Shown: positions 16,017 to 24,867 of the stretch, piece after piece
Position numbering within the stretch: position 1 is the stretch's first letter
Layout of the letters: each line of letters begins with the position of its first letter
Origin: Anaerolineales bacterium
GTDB lineage: Bacteria; Chloroflexota; Anaerolineae; Anaerolineales; Villigracilaceae
Length of the DNA: 46,135 nucleotides
Direction: 5' to 3'
Assembly: GCA_024710905.1 (NCBI GenBank)
Contig: JANJTV010000108.1
Span: 1 to 46,135, forward strand
Notes under the pieces: model-generated
Databases searched by the model: none
Told to the model about the DNA's origin: nothing
The model's input: only the letters and a program-made list of their open reading frames with translations
Position numbers and translations under genes: made by a program

Positions 16017-17269
16017 TGGCCGAGACAATTTCCATGCCCAAACTGGGCTTTGACATGCGAGAAGGTACCCTGATTCGCTGGGTCAAGAACGAAGGCGATT
16101 CAGTCAACAAGGGCGATGTGCTGGCCGAGATCGAAACCGACAAGGCCACGGTCGAGGTCGAAGCCTCGGCAGAGGGTATTGTCCGCAAATTGCTGGTCAA
16201 CCAGGGCGATATTGTGCCGGTAGGCACGGCCATGGCGATCATTGGTGGGGCGGATGAGAAGATCGACCTGCCCGCAGGCGGCGATTCCGCGCCTGCAACT
16301 GCTTCCGTCCAGCAAGCCGCTGCCCCGGCAGGCTCCCCCGAGCCTGCTCCGGTTGCTTCTGCCATCCCCTCCTCGGATGAGGAGGGCCGAGTCAAGGCCA
16401 GCCCGCTGGCGCGCAAACTGGCCACAGAAAAACAGGTCAACCTGGCTGCTGTGCAGGGAACCGGCCCTGGCGGACGCATTGTTCGTAAAGATATTGAATC
16501 TGCCCTGGGCGGAAGTTCGGCCCCGGTCATGGCAGCCAAGCCCTCGGCTGCGCCCGCCTACGCCCCGGTAGTTGCCGTCAGTCGCGAAGATGAGATCATC
16601 CAGACCACCAAATTGCGCCAGGCCATCGGCCGCCGGTTGGTGGAATCCAAACAAAACTTGCCGCATTTCTACGTCACGCATGAGTACAAGATGGAAGCGT
16701 TGATGGAAATGCGCAAGCAGATCAACGCCTACCTCCCTGACAACGAAAAAATTTCAGTGAACGATTTCATCGTCAAGGCCGTGGCGCTGACCCTGCGCCA
16801 GTTCCCGAACCTGAACGCCAGCCTGGACGGTGACAAGATCGTGCGCAAAGGGCACATTAACGTCAGCGTGGCGGTAACCGTGGAAGGCGGCCTGCTGACG
16901 GTGGTGGTCAAAGACGCTGACCAGAAGGGCCTGCGCCAGATTTCCGCCGAGGTCAAGGCCATGGCTGGCCGGGTCCGTGAGGGCAAGGTCAAACCGGAGG
17001 ATGTAGACGGCTCGACCTTCTCGACCAGCAACCTGGGTATGTATGATGTGGAGGATTTTATTGCCATCATCAACCCGCCTGAAGCGGCCATCCTGTCCAT
17101 CAGTTCGGCGCGCGAAGTGCCAGTGGTGGAGAACGGCCAGGTGGTGCCCGGCTGGCGCATGAAAGCCACCATCTCGGTGGATCATCGTGTGAGCGACGGC
17201 GCGGAAGCGGCCCAGTTCATGCAGGCGCTGGCTGGTTTCCTCGAGAACCCTGTGCGGATGCTGGTGTAG
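16016..17269 (+). CDS. pdhC: Dihydrolipoamide acyltransferase (E2 component)
   Basis: The protein has 417 residues. One lipoyl domain (1-80) has the lipoylated Lys in ETDKATVEV (K43). An Ala/Pro-rich linker (about 85-125), a peripheral subunit-binding domain (about 127-162, VKASPLARKLA to GGRIVRKDIE) and the catalytic acyltransferase domain with DHRVSDG (H390, D394) follow. It passes the acyl group to CoA and forms the complex core. A single lipoyl domain is the usual Gram-positive-type form. Start overlaps the E1beta stop. The E3 that would reoxidise the lipoyl group must be encoded elsewhere. Confidence 0.93.
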   Translation: MAETISMPKLGFDMREGTLIRWVKNEGDSVNKGDVLAEIETDKATVEVEASAEGIVRKLLVNQGDIVPVGTAMAIIGGADEKIDLPAGGDSAPATASVQQAAAPAGSPEPAPVASAIPSSDEEGRVKASPLARKLATEKQVNLAAVQGTGPGGRIVRKDIESALGGSSAPVMAAKPSAAPAYAPVVAVSREDEIIQTTKLRQAIGRRLVESKQNLPHFYVTHEYKMEALMEMRKQINAYLPDNEKISVNDFIVKAVALTLRQFPNLNASLDGDKIVRKGHINVSVAVTVEGGLLTVVVKDADQKGLRQISAEVKAMAGRVREGKVKPEDVDGSTFSTSNLGMYDVEDFIAIINPPEAAILSISSAREVPVVENGQVVPGWRMKATISVDHRVSDGAEAAQFMQALAGFLENPVRMLV

Positions 17270-17359
17270 CAAGAAGGCTTGAACATCAGGGATTCGTTGG
17301 ATACGTGAGAAAGAATTTCTGAACAGCCCTGGTTAACCTTCTCACTGTTACAATCCAAG

Positions 17360-17408
17360 ATAAGACAAGAATCGGCTGGCTCAACCAGCCGATTCTTGTC
17401 TTATTGAT
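17360..17408 (+). terminator. Strong terminator after the 2-oxoacid dehydrogenase operon
   Basis: A perfect 20-bp stem (17360-17379 with 17385-17404) with loop CTCAA lies 90 bases after the E2 stop. The following T-tract is short. The rest of the gap up to 17538 shows no convincing gene or promoter. Confidence 0.8.
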
Positions 17409-17537
17409 AGAGCATTACAATAGCATCAACGGGTGATTTTTAGCGATCCTCTTTCGGATTACACTGGACACCCAACCATCTTCATGAAGGATAATTTGGC
17501 TGCTTCAATCCTTGATGGGGAACCCATAAGGAGACCT

Positions 17538-17924
17538 ATGAGAAATAAATTTCTTAACACTGGCCAACAGGGATTTGACCCCGTCCGAAAATTAAGAATT
17601 GCCTATTCGGGGTTTCGTTATGCCATCTTGACCGAAACGTCGGTTGCCATTCAGGTTATCCTGTCATTTTCCGTGCTGCTGGCCTGTTTTTATTATCGCC
17701 AATGGCTTGATTTCACGATCGTCCTCGTTGCCAGCGGGATGATGCTGGTTGCAGAAATGTTCAATACGGCCATCGAAGCGCTATGCGATTTCGTGGAATC
17801 CGGCCACAATGAAAAGATCGGCATCATCAAGGATGTTGCCTCCGCCGCAGTAGGGATCAGCATTTTTGTGTGGGGTTTAACCCTGCTGATAGAAACCGTC
17901 CGCTTGTGGCAGGGGAATTGGTGA
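17538..17924 (+). CDS. dgkA: DgkA-family diacylglycerol/undecaprenol kinase
   Basis: The protein has 128 residues and three membrane helices. The family motif EMFNTAIEALCDFVE with HNEKIGIIKDVASAAV (about 72-105) carries the catalytic Glu and the Mg-ATP site. Gram-positive-type members phosphorylate undecaprenol to recycle the cell-wall lipid carrier; others use diacylglycerol. AAGGAG at 17528-17533 fixes ATG 17538, though a longer open frame exists upstream. It ends before a terminator and stands as a single gene. Confidence 0.85.
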   Translation: MRNKFLNTGQQGFDPVRKLRIAYSGFRYAILTETSVAIQVILSFSVLLACFYYRQWLDFTIVLVASGMMLVAEMFNTAIEALCDFVESGHNEKIGIIKDVASAAVGISIFVWGLTLLIETVRLWQGNW

Positions 17925-17992
17925 CCGGGGAGCCAAGATGGGTTTCTCATCGGAGCCTGCGAGGAAGTTTTATCGATAACGGTGTAATGCAT

Positions 17993-18032
17993 GAAAGGAT
18001 GCTGTCTGTAAGTGATCGGTCCTTTCTTTTTT
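17993..18032 (+). terminator. Terminator after dgkA
   Basis: A 7-bp stem (17993-17999 with 18020-18026) with a large loop is followed by a run of six T. The loop may contain further pairing. Confidence 0.55.
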
Positions 18033-18067
18033 GTGTAAGGTAAAATGGAAGGCAAAGGAACCCACCA

Positions 18068-19306
18068 TTGAAGATCGTGCAACAATCCATTCAGGTGATT
18101 GCCCGTGAGACAGTTGGCCCAGAAGGGGAGCAGGCTGCCTTTGCGCTGGCCTGTCGCCGGGCACAGTCCAATGCCCGCAAGATGGCGGGCACGCTGGGAG
18201 TGCGCTTGCTTGATTGTGTCGATCTGGAACAGGAATCGGCCGCCGGTCAGGTTTGCGCCCGGGCCCGCTATGCAATCTCCCCGTACCGTCAGTGGTGGCT
18301 GGACGTGCAATTCCTGATACGCAGCGGCAGGCAGTCTATTCATTACGTCCGCAAAGAAGTTTCCACCCTCTTGTTTCGCTATCGTTACGCATCTATTAAG
18401 ACCGCACAACCCGCGCCAAAATCGGCCCGCCGGGTGCTTGTGGCAGGGCATTTCAGCATCCCGGGTGGCGGCGGGACGTTCGGGGATGTGCAGGCGCAGG
18501 AAGTGGCCTGCCAGTGGCTGGAAGAAGCGGGATATCACTACGATATTGCCAGTAATGGGGAAGATGGTGTGGTCGGCCCGGCGCTTGATGCAGTGGATGC
18601 CAGCCTGTACGACACATTACTCTTTGTGTGTGGTCCGTGGTACCCGGAGCGACCCATCCCGGCCATGCTGCTGGAGAAATTTGCCCATTGCAGGCGGATT
18701 GGCTTGAACCTGACCGTCAAAGAGGCGGGGACAGCCGGGTTTGATTTTTTGATTGCGCGGGATAATCCTGTGGAACTGCGGGCAGACCTGGCCTTTGCCC
18801 GCCAGATGGATTCGCTGCCGGTGGTTGGCGTCCTGCTCGTGGATCGCCAGCTGGCGTATGGCAGCCGCCAGCGCCATGCCTATGTGCGCCAGGTTTTTGA
18901 AGATTATATTGACAGTGGTTTAATTGTGCCGGTGTACCTGGATACGATTATTCACGGCAACCAGTTTGGGCTAAAGACCAGCCAGGCCTTCGAAAGCCTG
19001 TTACGCAAGGTGGACGTGCTGATTACCAACCGTTTGCACGGCTTGGTGCTGGGAATAAAAAATGATGTGCCGGTGGTCGCGGTGGATGCCATCGAAGGCG
19101 GTGGCAAGGTCACTGCCCAGGCGGCTGCGATGAACTGGCCGGTTTTGCTGCCGGTGGAAGAGCTGGATGTGGACCGCCTGCATGGCGCAGTGACCTCCTG
19201 TCTGGGTCAGCGCCGTAAGGCGACTCTCAAAGCGGCGCAGGCTGGTGCGCGGGGTTCCATCCTGCGAACGAAAAAAGAGTTCCTGGACATTCTCCGGAAA
19301 CAATAA
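18068..19306 (+). CDS. Polysaccharide pyruvyl transferase family protein
   Basis: The protein has 412 residues. From about residue 122 it has the glycosyltransferase-B-like layout of PF04230: VAGHFSIPGGGGTFGDVQAQE near the start, a central LDAVDASLYDTLLFVCGPW and the diagnostic C-terminal VLITNRLHGLVLGIKNDVPVVAVD. Such enzymes add ketal-linked pyruvate to surface sugars. The first 120 residues are not recognised. The start is a TTG with AAGGAA seven bases upstream; no ATG lies nearby in frame. A 19-bp hairpin overlaps its last codons. Confidence 0.7.
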   Translation: MKIVQQSIQVIARETVGPEGEQAAFALACRRAQSNARKMAGTLGVRLLDCVDLEQESAAGQVCARARYAISPYRQWWLDVQFLIRSGRQSIHYVRKEVSTLLFRYRYASIKTAQPAPKSARRVLVAGHFSIPGGGGTFGDVQAQEVACQWLEEAGYHYDIASNGEDGVVGPALDAVDASLYDTLLFVCGPWYPERPIPAMLLEKFAHCRRIGLNLTVKEAGTAGFDFLIARDNPVELRADLAFARQMDSLPVVGVLLVDRQLAYGSRQRHAYVRQVFEDYIDSGLIVPVYLDTIIHGNQFGLKTSQAFESLLRKVDVLITNRLHGLVLGIKNDVPVVAVDAIEGGGKVTAQAAAMNWPVLLPVEELDVDRLHGAVTSCLGQRRKATLKAAQAGARGSILRTKKEFLDILRKQ

Positions 19307-19336
19307 CGCGAGTTTTCCTCGCGTTATTGTTTCCGG
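19294..19336. terminator. Long hairpin between convergent genes, without T-tract
   Basis: A perfect 19-bp stem (19294-19312 with 19318-19336) and loop TTTTC includes the stop codon of the pyruvyl transferase-like gene. There is no T-run on either side, so it may block RNA decay or read-through rather than act as a classic terminator. Confidence 0.55.
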
Positions 19337-19344
19337 TCAGACGT

Positions 19345-20013
19345 TTATCTTTCTTCGATGGAAATGCTTTCGATTACATCCCCGCTGTAGTCGGGATTGC
19401 TGTTCGGATCGCGGCGAGTCAGGCCATTTACTACATCCATGCCTTCAATGACCTGCCCGAATATCGTATAGCCGCCGTCCAGGAATTCAGCTGGCCCGAA
19501 GGTGATGAAGAACTGGCTGCCGTTGGTGTCCGGTCCGGCGTTGGCCATGGCCACCACGCCTTCCCGGTCAAAGCGCAGGTCGCTGTATTCGTTGACAAAT
19601 TGATAGCCGGGGCCGCCTGCGCCTGTCCCGGTAGGGTCGCCGCCCTGGGCCATAAACCCTTCCAGCACACGGTGGAAGGTCACGCCATTGTAGAATCCTT
19701 CACGCGCCAGGAAGACAAAACTGTTTACGGTGATGGGTGCTTTGTCGGCGTACAGCTCAACCACGAATTGACCGCCTTTGGCGAGGGTAAAGGTGGCGAA
19801 ATATTTTTTATCGGTGTCGATGGTCATGGGCGGTGGGGCATCATATTGCTTGCTGGCGATGGGAATGACGGCGGTTTCGGCAGTGCTTGACGGCCACAAC
19901 GCCCAGGCCAGGATCAGCGCCCCGACGATCAGGACTACCCCGATGGCAATCTGCTGGATCTGTTTTTCGCGCTGCTGGGCCGCGCGGGCGGCCTGTTTTT
20001 TGCTTTGTTTCAT
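19345..20013 (-). CDS. Membrane-anchored cyclophilin-type peptidyl-prolyl isomerase
   Basis: The protein has 222 residues. A basic, Gln-rich N-terminus (1-24) and one membrane helix (about 25-46) are followed by a cyclophilin domain with FHRVLEGFMAQGGDPTGTG, NGSQFFITFG and GYTIFGQVIEGMDVV. It should help fold proteins outside the membrane. AAAGGAGA precedes ATG 20013. The frame is open far upstream, but that part overlaps the esterase gene and is not coding. The gene downstream converges on it. Confidence 0.9.
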   Translation of the reverse strand: MKQSKKQAARAAQQREKQIQQIAIGVVLIVGALILAWALWPSSTAETAVIPIASKQYDAPPPMTIDTDKKYFATFTLAKGGQFVVELYADKAPITVNSFVFLAREGFYNGVTFHRVLEGFMAQGGDPTGTGAGGPGYQFVNEYSDLRFDREGVVAMANAGPDTNGSQFFITFGPAEFLDGGYTIFGQVIEGMDVVNGLTRRDPNSNPDYSGDVIESISIEER

Positions 20014-20046
20014 GAAGAAATCTCCTTTGGGTGATATTTTAATCGT

Positions 20047-20089
20047 TAAATCAAAAGGCATGGATATGCACTCCATGCCTTTTGATTTA
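20047..20089. terminator. Inverted repeat at the end of the esterase gene
   Basis: An 18-bp perfect inverted repeat (20047-20064 with 20072-20089) with a 7-nt loop includes the stop codon of the minus-strand esterase gene. The arm ends in T-rich sequence on the minus strand, so it is a likely terminator between this gene and the cyclophilin. Confidence 0.65.
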
Positions 20090-20734
20090 CAGCGTGGCGA
20101 TGATTTGCCGGGCGCGTTTGATCTCATCCACGTTGATGGTGTGATCCATGCCCGGGTAAACCTTGTGGCTGACAACTGCCCCCATGGATTCGAGCAGTGC
20201 GCCGGTTTCGTTGAAACGCTCCAGCGGGATGTACGGGTCAACATCCGAGCAGCCAAGCATGACGGGGGTGCCTTCCAGGTTTCCGGTGGGCTGGCGTTTT
20301 TCGCCGTCCAGCGGGCCGATGTAACCACCAGAGAAAACCAGCAGGCCGCCCCAGCGCCGCGGGTTGCGGATGATATATTCGCTGGCCAGGCTGGCACCCT
20401 GTGAAAAACCGCCCAGTACCACCTGGTTGGCCGGGATGGTGTGTTTTTCCAGTTCGGCCACCAGTTCCTGGATGCGGGTCAGCGCCGAGGTGAGCCAGGG
20501 TTCGTTGGCGGCAAGGGGGGCGATGAAACGCTGCGGGTACCACAGGGAGTTGGCCGCTTGCGGGGCGAGGACGACCATGTTTGCGGGCAGGTCCAGTTCC
20601 CCGGCCAGGCCGAGGATGTCCTGCGCGGAGGCGCCGCGACCATGCAGCAGAATCAATGCACTTTTGGCTTCGGACAGGTCCGCGCCGAGAGTCAGGACGG
20701 GCTGGCCGGCATGTGGGTGTATTTCAGGCGGCAT
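20087..20734 (-). CDS. MhqD-like phospholipase/carboxylesterase (alpha/beta hydrolase)
   Basis: The protein has 215 residues with an alpha/beta hydrolase fold of the carboxylesterase 2 type: LILLHGRGASAQD (oxyanion region), nucleophile elbow GGFSQGAS, Asp in GCSDVDPY and His in YPGMDHTI. Its start lies 11 bases inside the preceding ring-cleaving dioxygenase gene, so they form an operon. In Bacillus, an MhqD esterase and an MhqO dioxygenase belong to one regulon for removing quinones and catechols; the pair here suggests the same, as inference. Confidence 0.85.
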   Translation of the reverse strand: MPPEIHPHAGQPVLTLGADLSEAKSALILLHGRGASAQDILGLAGELDLPANMVVLAPQAANSLWYPQRFIAPLAANEPWLTSALTRIQELVAELEKHTIPANQVVLGGFSQGASLASEYIIRNPRRWGGLLVFSGGYIGPLDGEKRQPTGNLEGTPVMLGCSDVDPYIPLERFNETGALLESMGAVVSHKVYPGMDHTINVDEIKRARQIIATL

Positions 20735-21689
20735 GTTCAGCCTTCTTAATCGGCAGCAGGCTGAGGGGCGCCAGCCCCAGCTCGATTTCCGTGCGCTGGG
20801 GTTCCAGCCATTCCGGCAGTTTCAGAGATTCGCCCAGTTTTTCGCGTGCTTCATCGAGATCGAAGCCGGGGGTGTTGGTAGCGATCTCGAACAAGACACC
20901 ACCGGGTTCGTTGAAGTAGATGGAGTGGAAGTAGGAACGGTCGCGCACAGGGGTGACGCCTAACCCGGCCTGGCGGATACTGGCCTGGTAGGCCAGCTCG
21001 GTCTCGTCGTCCGGTACGCGAAAGGCGATGTGGTGGATGCTGCCAGCACCAAAGGCGGCCTGGTTCCCGCCGGGGCGATGGAGCAGGTCGAGTATGCTGC
21101 CCGGTGTGTCCTGGCTGCCGATGAAGCGATATCGGTTGGCTTGCTGTCCGGCAAAGGTATAGCCCATGGATCCGGTGAGCAGGTCTGCGGTGGCCTGGAT
21201 GTCATCGAGCCAGAGGGTGGCGCTGTGAAAGCCCTGCAGTTCATGTTGTGCCGGGATGGGCCCTTCCGGCCAGGGTTGGATGCCGGGCACGGGGCTGCTT
21301 TCGATCAGTTCGATGCGCAGGCCATCCGGGTCGTCAAACGCCAGCACATCCGCGCCGAAACGGGTTTCGATGGGTTCGGTTTTTACATTGTTGCGTTCCA
21401 GGTATTCCTGCCAGAATCCAAGCGAGCCGGCGGGCAGGCTGTAGGCCATGGCGGTGGTGGTGCCGTTACCGCGCACAGCGCGTCGGGTTTTGGGCCAGGC
21501 AAAATGGGTCATGACCGAACCAGGGGTGCCAAGGTAGTCGGCATAGTAAAAGTGATAGGTGTCCGGTACGTCAAAATTGACGGTTTTCTTGATCAGTCGC
21601 TGGCCGAGCAAGTTTCGATAAAAATTGACATTACGCTGCGGGTCGCGGGCCACAGCGGTGATGTGGTGCAGGCCTTGAATGGGTTGCAT
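20724..21689 (-). CDS. MhqO-like VOC ring-cleaving dioxygenase
   Basis: The protein has 321 residues: two vicinal-oxygen-chelate modules. The first begins LHHITAVARDPQRNVNFYRNLLG and includes KKTVNFDVPDTYHFYYAD, the hallmark of the MhqO/LinE-like group. The second starts near residue 153 at LQGFHSATLWLDDIQAT. Metal ligands H8/H9, the His near 225 and the Glu in GVLFEIAT near 275 are present. GGAGT lies before the ATG. It is the first gene of a two-gene unit with the esterase. Confidence 0.87.
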   Translation of the reverse strand: MQPIQGLHHITAVARDPQRNVNFYRNLLGQRLIKKTVNFDVPDTYHFYYADYLGTPGSVMTHFAWPKTRRAVRGNGTTTAMAYSLPAGSLGFWQEYLERNNVKTEPIETRFGADVLAFDDPDGLRIELIESSPVPGIQPWPEGPIPAQHELQGFHSATLWLDDIQATADLLTGSMGYTFAGQQANRYRFIGSQDTPGSILDLLHRPGGNQAAFGAGSIHHIAFRVPDDETELAYQASIRQAGLGVTPVRDRSYFHSIYFNEPGGVLFEIATNTPGFDLDEAREKLGESLKLPEWLEPQRTEIELGLAPLSLLPIKKAEHAA

Positions 21690-21793
21690 GTGATACTCCT
21701 TGAATGGGAAGGATACGTTAATAGTTTGATGTCAAAATATTATCATTCCTTACCTGTCTGTTCAAGCGGATCGTGCGGGTTCTGATGAAATTC

Positions 21794-21832
21794 CAATAAA
21801 CCAAAACACCGCTGCGCTGCGGTGTTTTGGTG
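21794..21832 (-). terminator. Terminator after the acyltransferase gene
   Basis: A 12-bp stem (21801-21812 with 21819-21830) lies 5 bases from the stop of the acyltransferase gene. On the minus strand it is followed by a T-rich TTTATT. Confidence 0.75.
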
Positions 21833-21835
21833 GGT

Positions 21836-22588
21836 TCAGCGTACCTGGCCGACGACTTCGCCTTCGACTTTGTCGGCCCAGGGGTAGATCTCTGTTCCCT
21901 GTGCGGCGCGGCGGATGGCAGGGTCATCAGAGTAGTGGCCGCGTAGCTCGGGAGGCAGCAGGGCAGCGATTTCGTGCATGATCTGGTGGCCGATTTCATC
22001 CAGGTGCTGGCGTTTTTCGCGGCCTGCGCCGCTGGCTTTGAGCGGGCCAAAGGGTTTGCCAATGTTGATGTGCGCTGTGGCTCGTTTGCCTCGGGCCAGC
22101 GAGGGAAAAACCTGGGTGAATCCCCATAGCGCGATGGGCAGGATGGGCGCGTCAGTCAGGCTGGCAAGGAAGGCTGTGCCGGGCCGGGCCGGGCGCAGGA
22201 CTTCAGCCCAGTTGCCACCCTCGGGGAAGATGCCCAGCACACCGCCCTGGTTGAGGATGCTTTTTGCGTCTTTGAGCGCTTCGGTGGAACCGGTGCCACG
22301 ATAAAGGGGCAGGAAGCCCCACAACCAGGGAAAGAGACGGGTGGTTTGCGGCGCATGCGGCGGGCGGGCGCCGCCGACGAATTCGATCGGCCAAGGCGCA
22401 ATGCGTACAAAGGCCACCGGGTCGAGGAAGCTGAAGTGGTTGCCAACCACGATCAACGGTCCGCCTGCGGGGAGGTTTTCCATCCCGTGGACATGCAGGT
22501 CAGCCACCAGGTGCAGGGCCGGGATGGCCAGGGTGTGCATGATGCCGCGAATCAAGCGGCGGCGTGGGTAATGGATTTCGCCAGCCAT
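21836..22588 (-). CDS. 1-acyl-sn-glycerol-3-phosphate acyltransferase family protein (PlsC-like)
   Basis: The protein has 250 residues. The acyltransferase box NHFSFLD (H51, D56) and the FPEGGNW motif are visible, with a hydrophobic stretch near 17-30. It should add an acyl chain to lysophosphatidate or a related lipid at the membrane. The FPEG block reads GGN where GT is more usual, so the exact substrate is open. ATG 22588 directly follows the stop of the transporter gene, which is a better start than a codon 48 bases upstream within that gene. Confidence 0.82.
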   Translation of the reverse strand: MAGEIHYPRRRLIRGIMHTLAIPALHLVADLHVHGMENLPAGGPLIVVGNHFSFLDPVAFVRIAPWPIEFVGGARPPHAPQTTRLFPWLWGFLPLYRGTGSTEALKDAKSILNQGGVLGIFPEGGNWAEVLRPARPGTAFLASLTDAPILPIALWGFTQVFPSLARGKRATAHINIGKPFGPLKASGAGREKRQHLDEIGHQIMHEIAALLPPELRGHYSDDPAIRRAAQGTEIYPWADKVEGEVVGQVR

Positions 22589-22589
22589 G

Positions 22590-23930
22590 CTAGAAAATCT
22601 TCGGGGGTTGGTAGTCTTGCGCCGCCTGGCGGGCATTTTTTTCGTTAACCCGCAACAGCATTAATGTACCCACCAATAGGAAGGCTGCAATGGAAATGAT
22701 GCCCGCTTTTTGCCCGGCCTGCTCTGCGGCCAATTCGGCCATGCCACCTGCCTCCAGCCTGAGGGCCACCCCGGCGGCCAGCAGTCCGTACAGCGTTGGA
22801 CCAATCACGGAGGAGGCTTTGCCAGCCACAGCCATGAACGAGAAAAATTCCGCACTCTGACCCCTGGGCGCGAACAGGCCCACCATGGTGCGGCTGACCG
22901 ATTGCACACCGGTCAGGGCAAAGCCAGCCAGCGAGGCGATGACATAATAGCCGGTGACGCTCGGGTTGAAGAACATCCAGACCACGGCGGCCAGCATGAG
23001 GATCAGGGAGAAGAGCAGGGAGCGTTTGTAGCCAAAGCGTTCCCCGGCTCGCCCGAAGGCGTATGCGCCGATGATGCTGGTGACCTGTACCAGGATGATC
23101 AGGATGATCAACTGCTGCTGGTTCATGCCGTACAGCACTGCGCCGATAATTGAGGCGAAGCGCATGGCCATGTCAATGCCATCGTTGTAGATCAGGAAGG
23201 CCAGTACGAATTTACCAAATTCCTTGAAATGGCGGATGGACTTGATGGTGCCGAATAATTTTTTGAAGGCAAGTGAGAAATAATTCTCTCCTTCGGGCAA
23301 CTGCTGTGCCTGGTTTTTTTCCTTGACCCACAGGAACAGCGGAATGGTGGAAAGACCAAAGTAGATGGCTGTAAAGATAAAGGAAGCCCGTACCACCTCC
23401 GGGCCGCCGACCAGGACAATCACCGGCAGGATGAGCAACAGGCACAGGATGCCGCCTGCCGAGCCGATTGCCCAGCCGTTGCCGGAGACGCGGCCCATTT
23501 CCTGCTCACTGGCGACATCGGTCAGCAGGGAGTTGTAAAAGACCTGCCCGGCACGATAGCCGACCTCGGCCAGGATGAAGAACAACATGCCGGTGAGGAT
23601 ACTGCCTTTTTCGACAAAAAATAAAAGCCCTGTGAATATCCATGACAGGGCTGAGAAAAACATCAGGAAACGTTTTTTGGCGGCGGTGAAGTCAGCAATG
23701 GTTGCCAGAACCGGTGATATCAATGCCCCGACCAGCATGGCGATGCCGATGGAAATGCCCCACAGGCGCGACCCTTCTGCGCCGCCCACGACAGTTCCCT
23801 GGAAGTATGCCGAATAAACTGCCAGTACCACCACCGCGGCATAGGCGCTATTGCCGAAATCATACATATACCAGGCCCAGTGTTCACGCTTGCCCAAATC
23901 CTTCCCGAAAACTATCACGCGATCTGTCAC
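22590..23930 (-). CDS. MFS transporter, UMF1/Atg22-like family
   Basis: The protein has 446 residues and about 12 membrane helices. The N-terminus REHWAWYMYDFGNSAYAAVV is diagnostic of the UMF1 (Atg22-like) family of the major facilitator superfamily. Atg22 exports amino acids from the yeast vacuole; bacterial substrates are not known to me. The start is GTG 23930 with GAGGAG six to seven bases before it. The acyltransferase gene follows with one base between. Confidence 0.85.
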   Translation of the reverse strand: MTDRVIVFGKDLGKREHWAWYMYDFGNSAYAAVVVLAVYSAYFQGTVVGGAEGSRLWGISIGIAMLVGALISPVLATIADFTAAKKRFLMFFSALSWIFTGLLFFVEKGSILTGMLFFILAEVGYRAGQVFYNSLLTDVASEQEMGRVSGNGWAIGSAGGILCLLLILPVIVLVGGPEVVRASFIFTAIYFGLSTIPLFLWVKEKNQAQQLPEGENYFSLAFKKLFGTIKSIRHFKEFGKFVLAFLIYNDGIDMAMRFASIIGAVLYGMNQQQLIILIILVQVTSIIGAYAFGRAGERFGYKRSLLFSLILMLAAVVWMFFNPSVTGYYVIASLAGFALTGVQSVSRTMVGLFAPRGQSAEFFSFMAVAGKASSVIGPTLYGLLAAGVALRLEAGGMAELAAEQAGQKAGIISIAAFLLVGTLMLLRVNEKNARQAAQDYQPPKIF

Positions 23931-24060
23931 ATTGCTCTCCTCAGTGATTTATGCCATTGTAACAATGGTTCGTACTTGTCTCTTATATCTTTAACAACTC
24001 TTCTTATTAAAAGTGGCGTTTCCCTGTTCAGTCGGGCGGGATTGGGGTTTAATATCCTGC

Positions 24061-24867
24061 ATGTCTGATAAAAATCATTCCCCTGACGAATTGAACGCTG
24101 TCTCCAGGGAGGCGTGGGATAGCAACGCCCGGGTCTGGGACGCCAAAATGGCCGAAAGCGGCAACGATTTCTTTAATGTGCTGTGCTGGCCGGTGATGGT
24201 GGGGATGCTGAACCTGCCGCGCGGCCAGCGCATCCTGGATGTGGCCTGTGGAAATGGCCTGACCTCGCGCAAGCTGCACGAGCTCGGCGCGCAGGTCACG
24301 GCGTTTGATTTCTCGGCCAACCTGGTTGAGATTGCGCGCCAGCGCACACACGGCAGCCGGATTGATTATCGCGTCCTGGACGCCACGGATGAGTCGGCTT
24401 TGCTTGCGCTTGGGGAGCAAAATTTTGATAGCGCTTTTTCAAACATGGCTCTTTTTGACATGCCGCAAATCGAACCATTGTTCCGGGCGTTGTCTCGCCT
24501 GCTCAAACCTGGCGGTGTTTTTGTGTTTAGCATCACCCACCCGGCGTTTAATAACCCATCCTGCAACATGCTGGTCGAAGAATGGGACGATGGCAGCATC
24601 CAGACCCGTTACGCAATCAAGACCAGCAAGTATATAACGCCATTCCATTCTGCAGGCTTGGCCCTGCGCAACCAGCCAAAACCACAATTGTATTTCCACC
24701 GCCCGCTGGAAGCATATTTCAAGGCGGCCTTTACGCACGGCTTTATCGTGGATGATTTTGCCGAACGGGCCTTCCCGCCGGAAATTCCACAAACCACGCC
24801 GCTGGGTTGGGGTGGTAATTTCAGCGAGCTGCCGCCGGTGGCGATCTTCCGGGTGCGCAAACCATGA
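24061..24867 (+). CDS. Class I SAM-dependent methyltransferase
   Basis: The protein has 268 residues. Motif I is ILDVACGNGLTSRKL (about 57-71), the acidic residue is in VTAFDFSANLVE, and the post-motifs IDYRVLDATDE and FDSAFSNMALFDM follow. The substrate is unknown; the HPAFNNPSCNMLVEEW region occurs in many small-molecule methyltransferases. There is no clear RBS: TAATAT lies 5 bases before the ATG, so the mRNA may be leaderless. Its stop overlaps the MFS gene start (ATGA), and the MFS gene overlaps hemW. Confidence 0.85.
   Translation: MSDKNHSPDELNAVSREAWDSNARVWDAKMAESGNDFFNVLCWPVMVGMLNLPRGQRILDVACGNGLTSRKLHELGAQVTAFDFSANLVEIARQRTHGSRIDYRVLDATDESALLALGEQNFDSAFSNMALFDMPQIEPLFRALSRLLKPGGVFVFSITHPAFNNPSCNMLVEEWDDGSIQTRYAIKTSKYITPFHSAGLALRNQPKPQLYFHRPLEAYFKAAFTHGFIVDDFAERAFPPEIPQTTPLGWGGNFSELPPVAIFRVRKP

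Noticed and set aside
17404-17421. TTGATA and TACAAT as a dgkA promoter
   Set aside because: Only six bases separate the two boxes.
20047-20089. Inverted repeat as an insertion-sequence end
   Set aside because: No transposase or target duplication is present; it is a gene-end hairpin.
20014-20397. N-terminal extension of the cyclophilin gene
   Set aside because: It overlaps the esterase gene in another frame; a clear RBS lies before ATG 20013.
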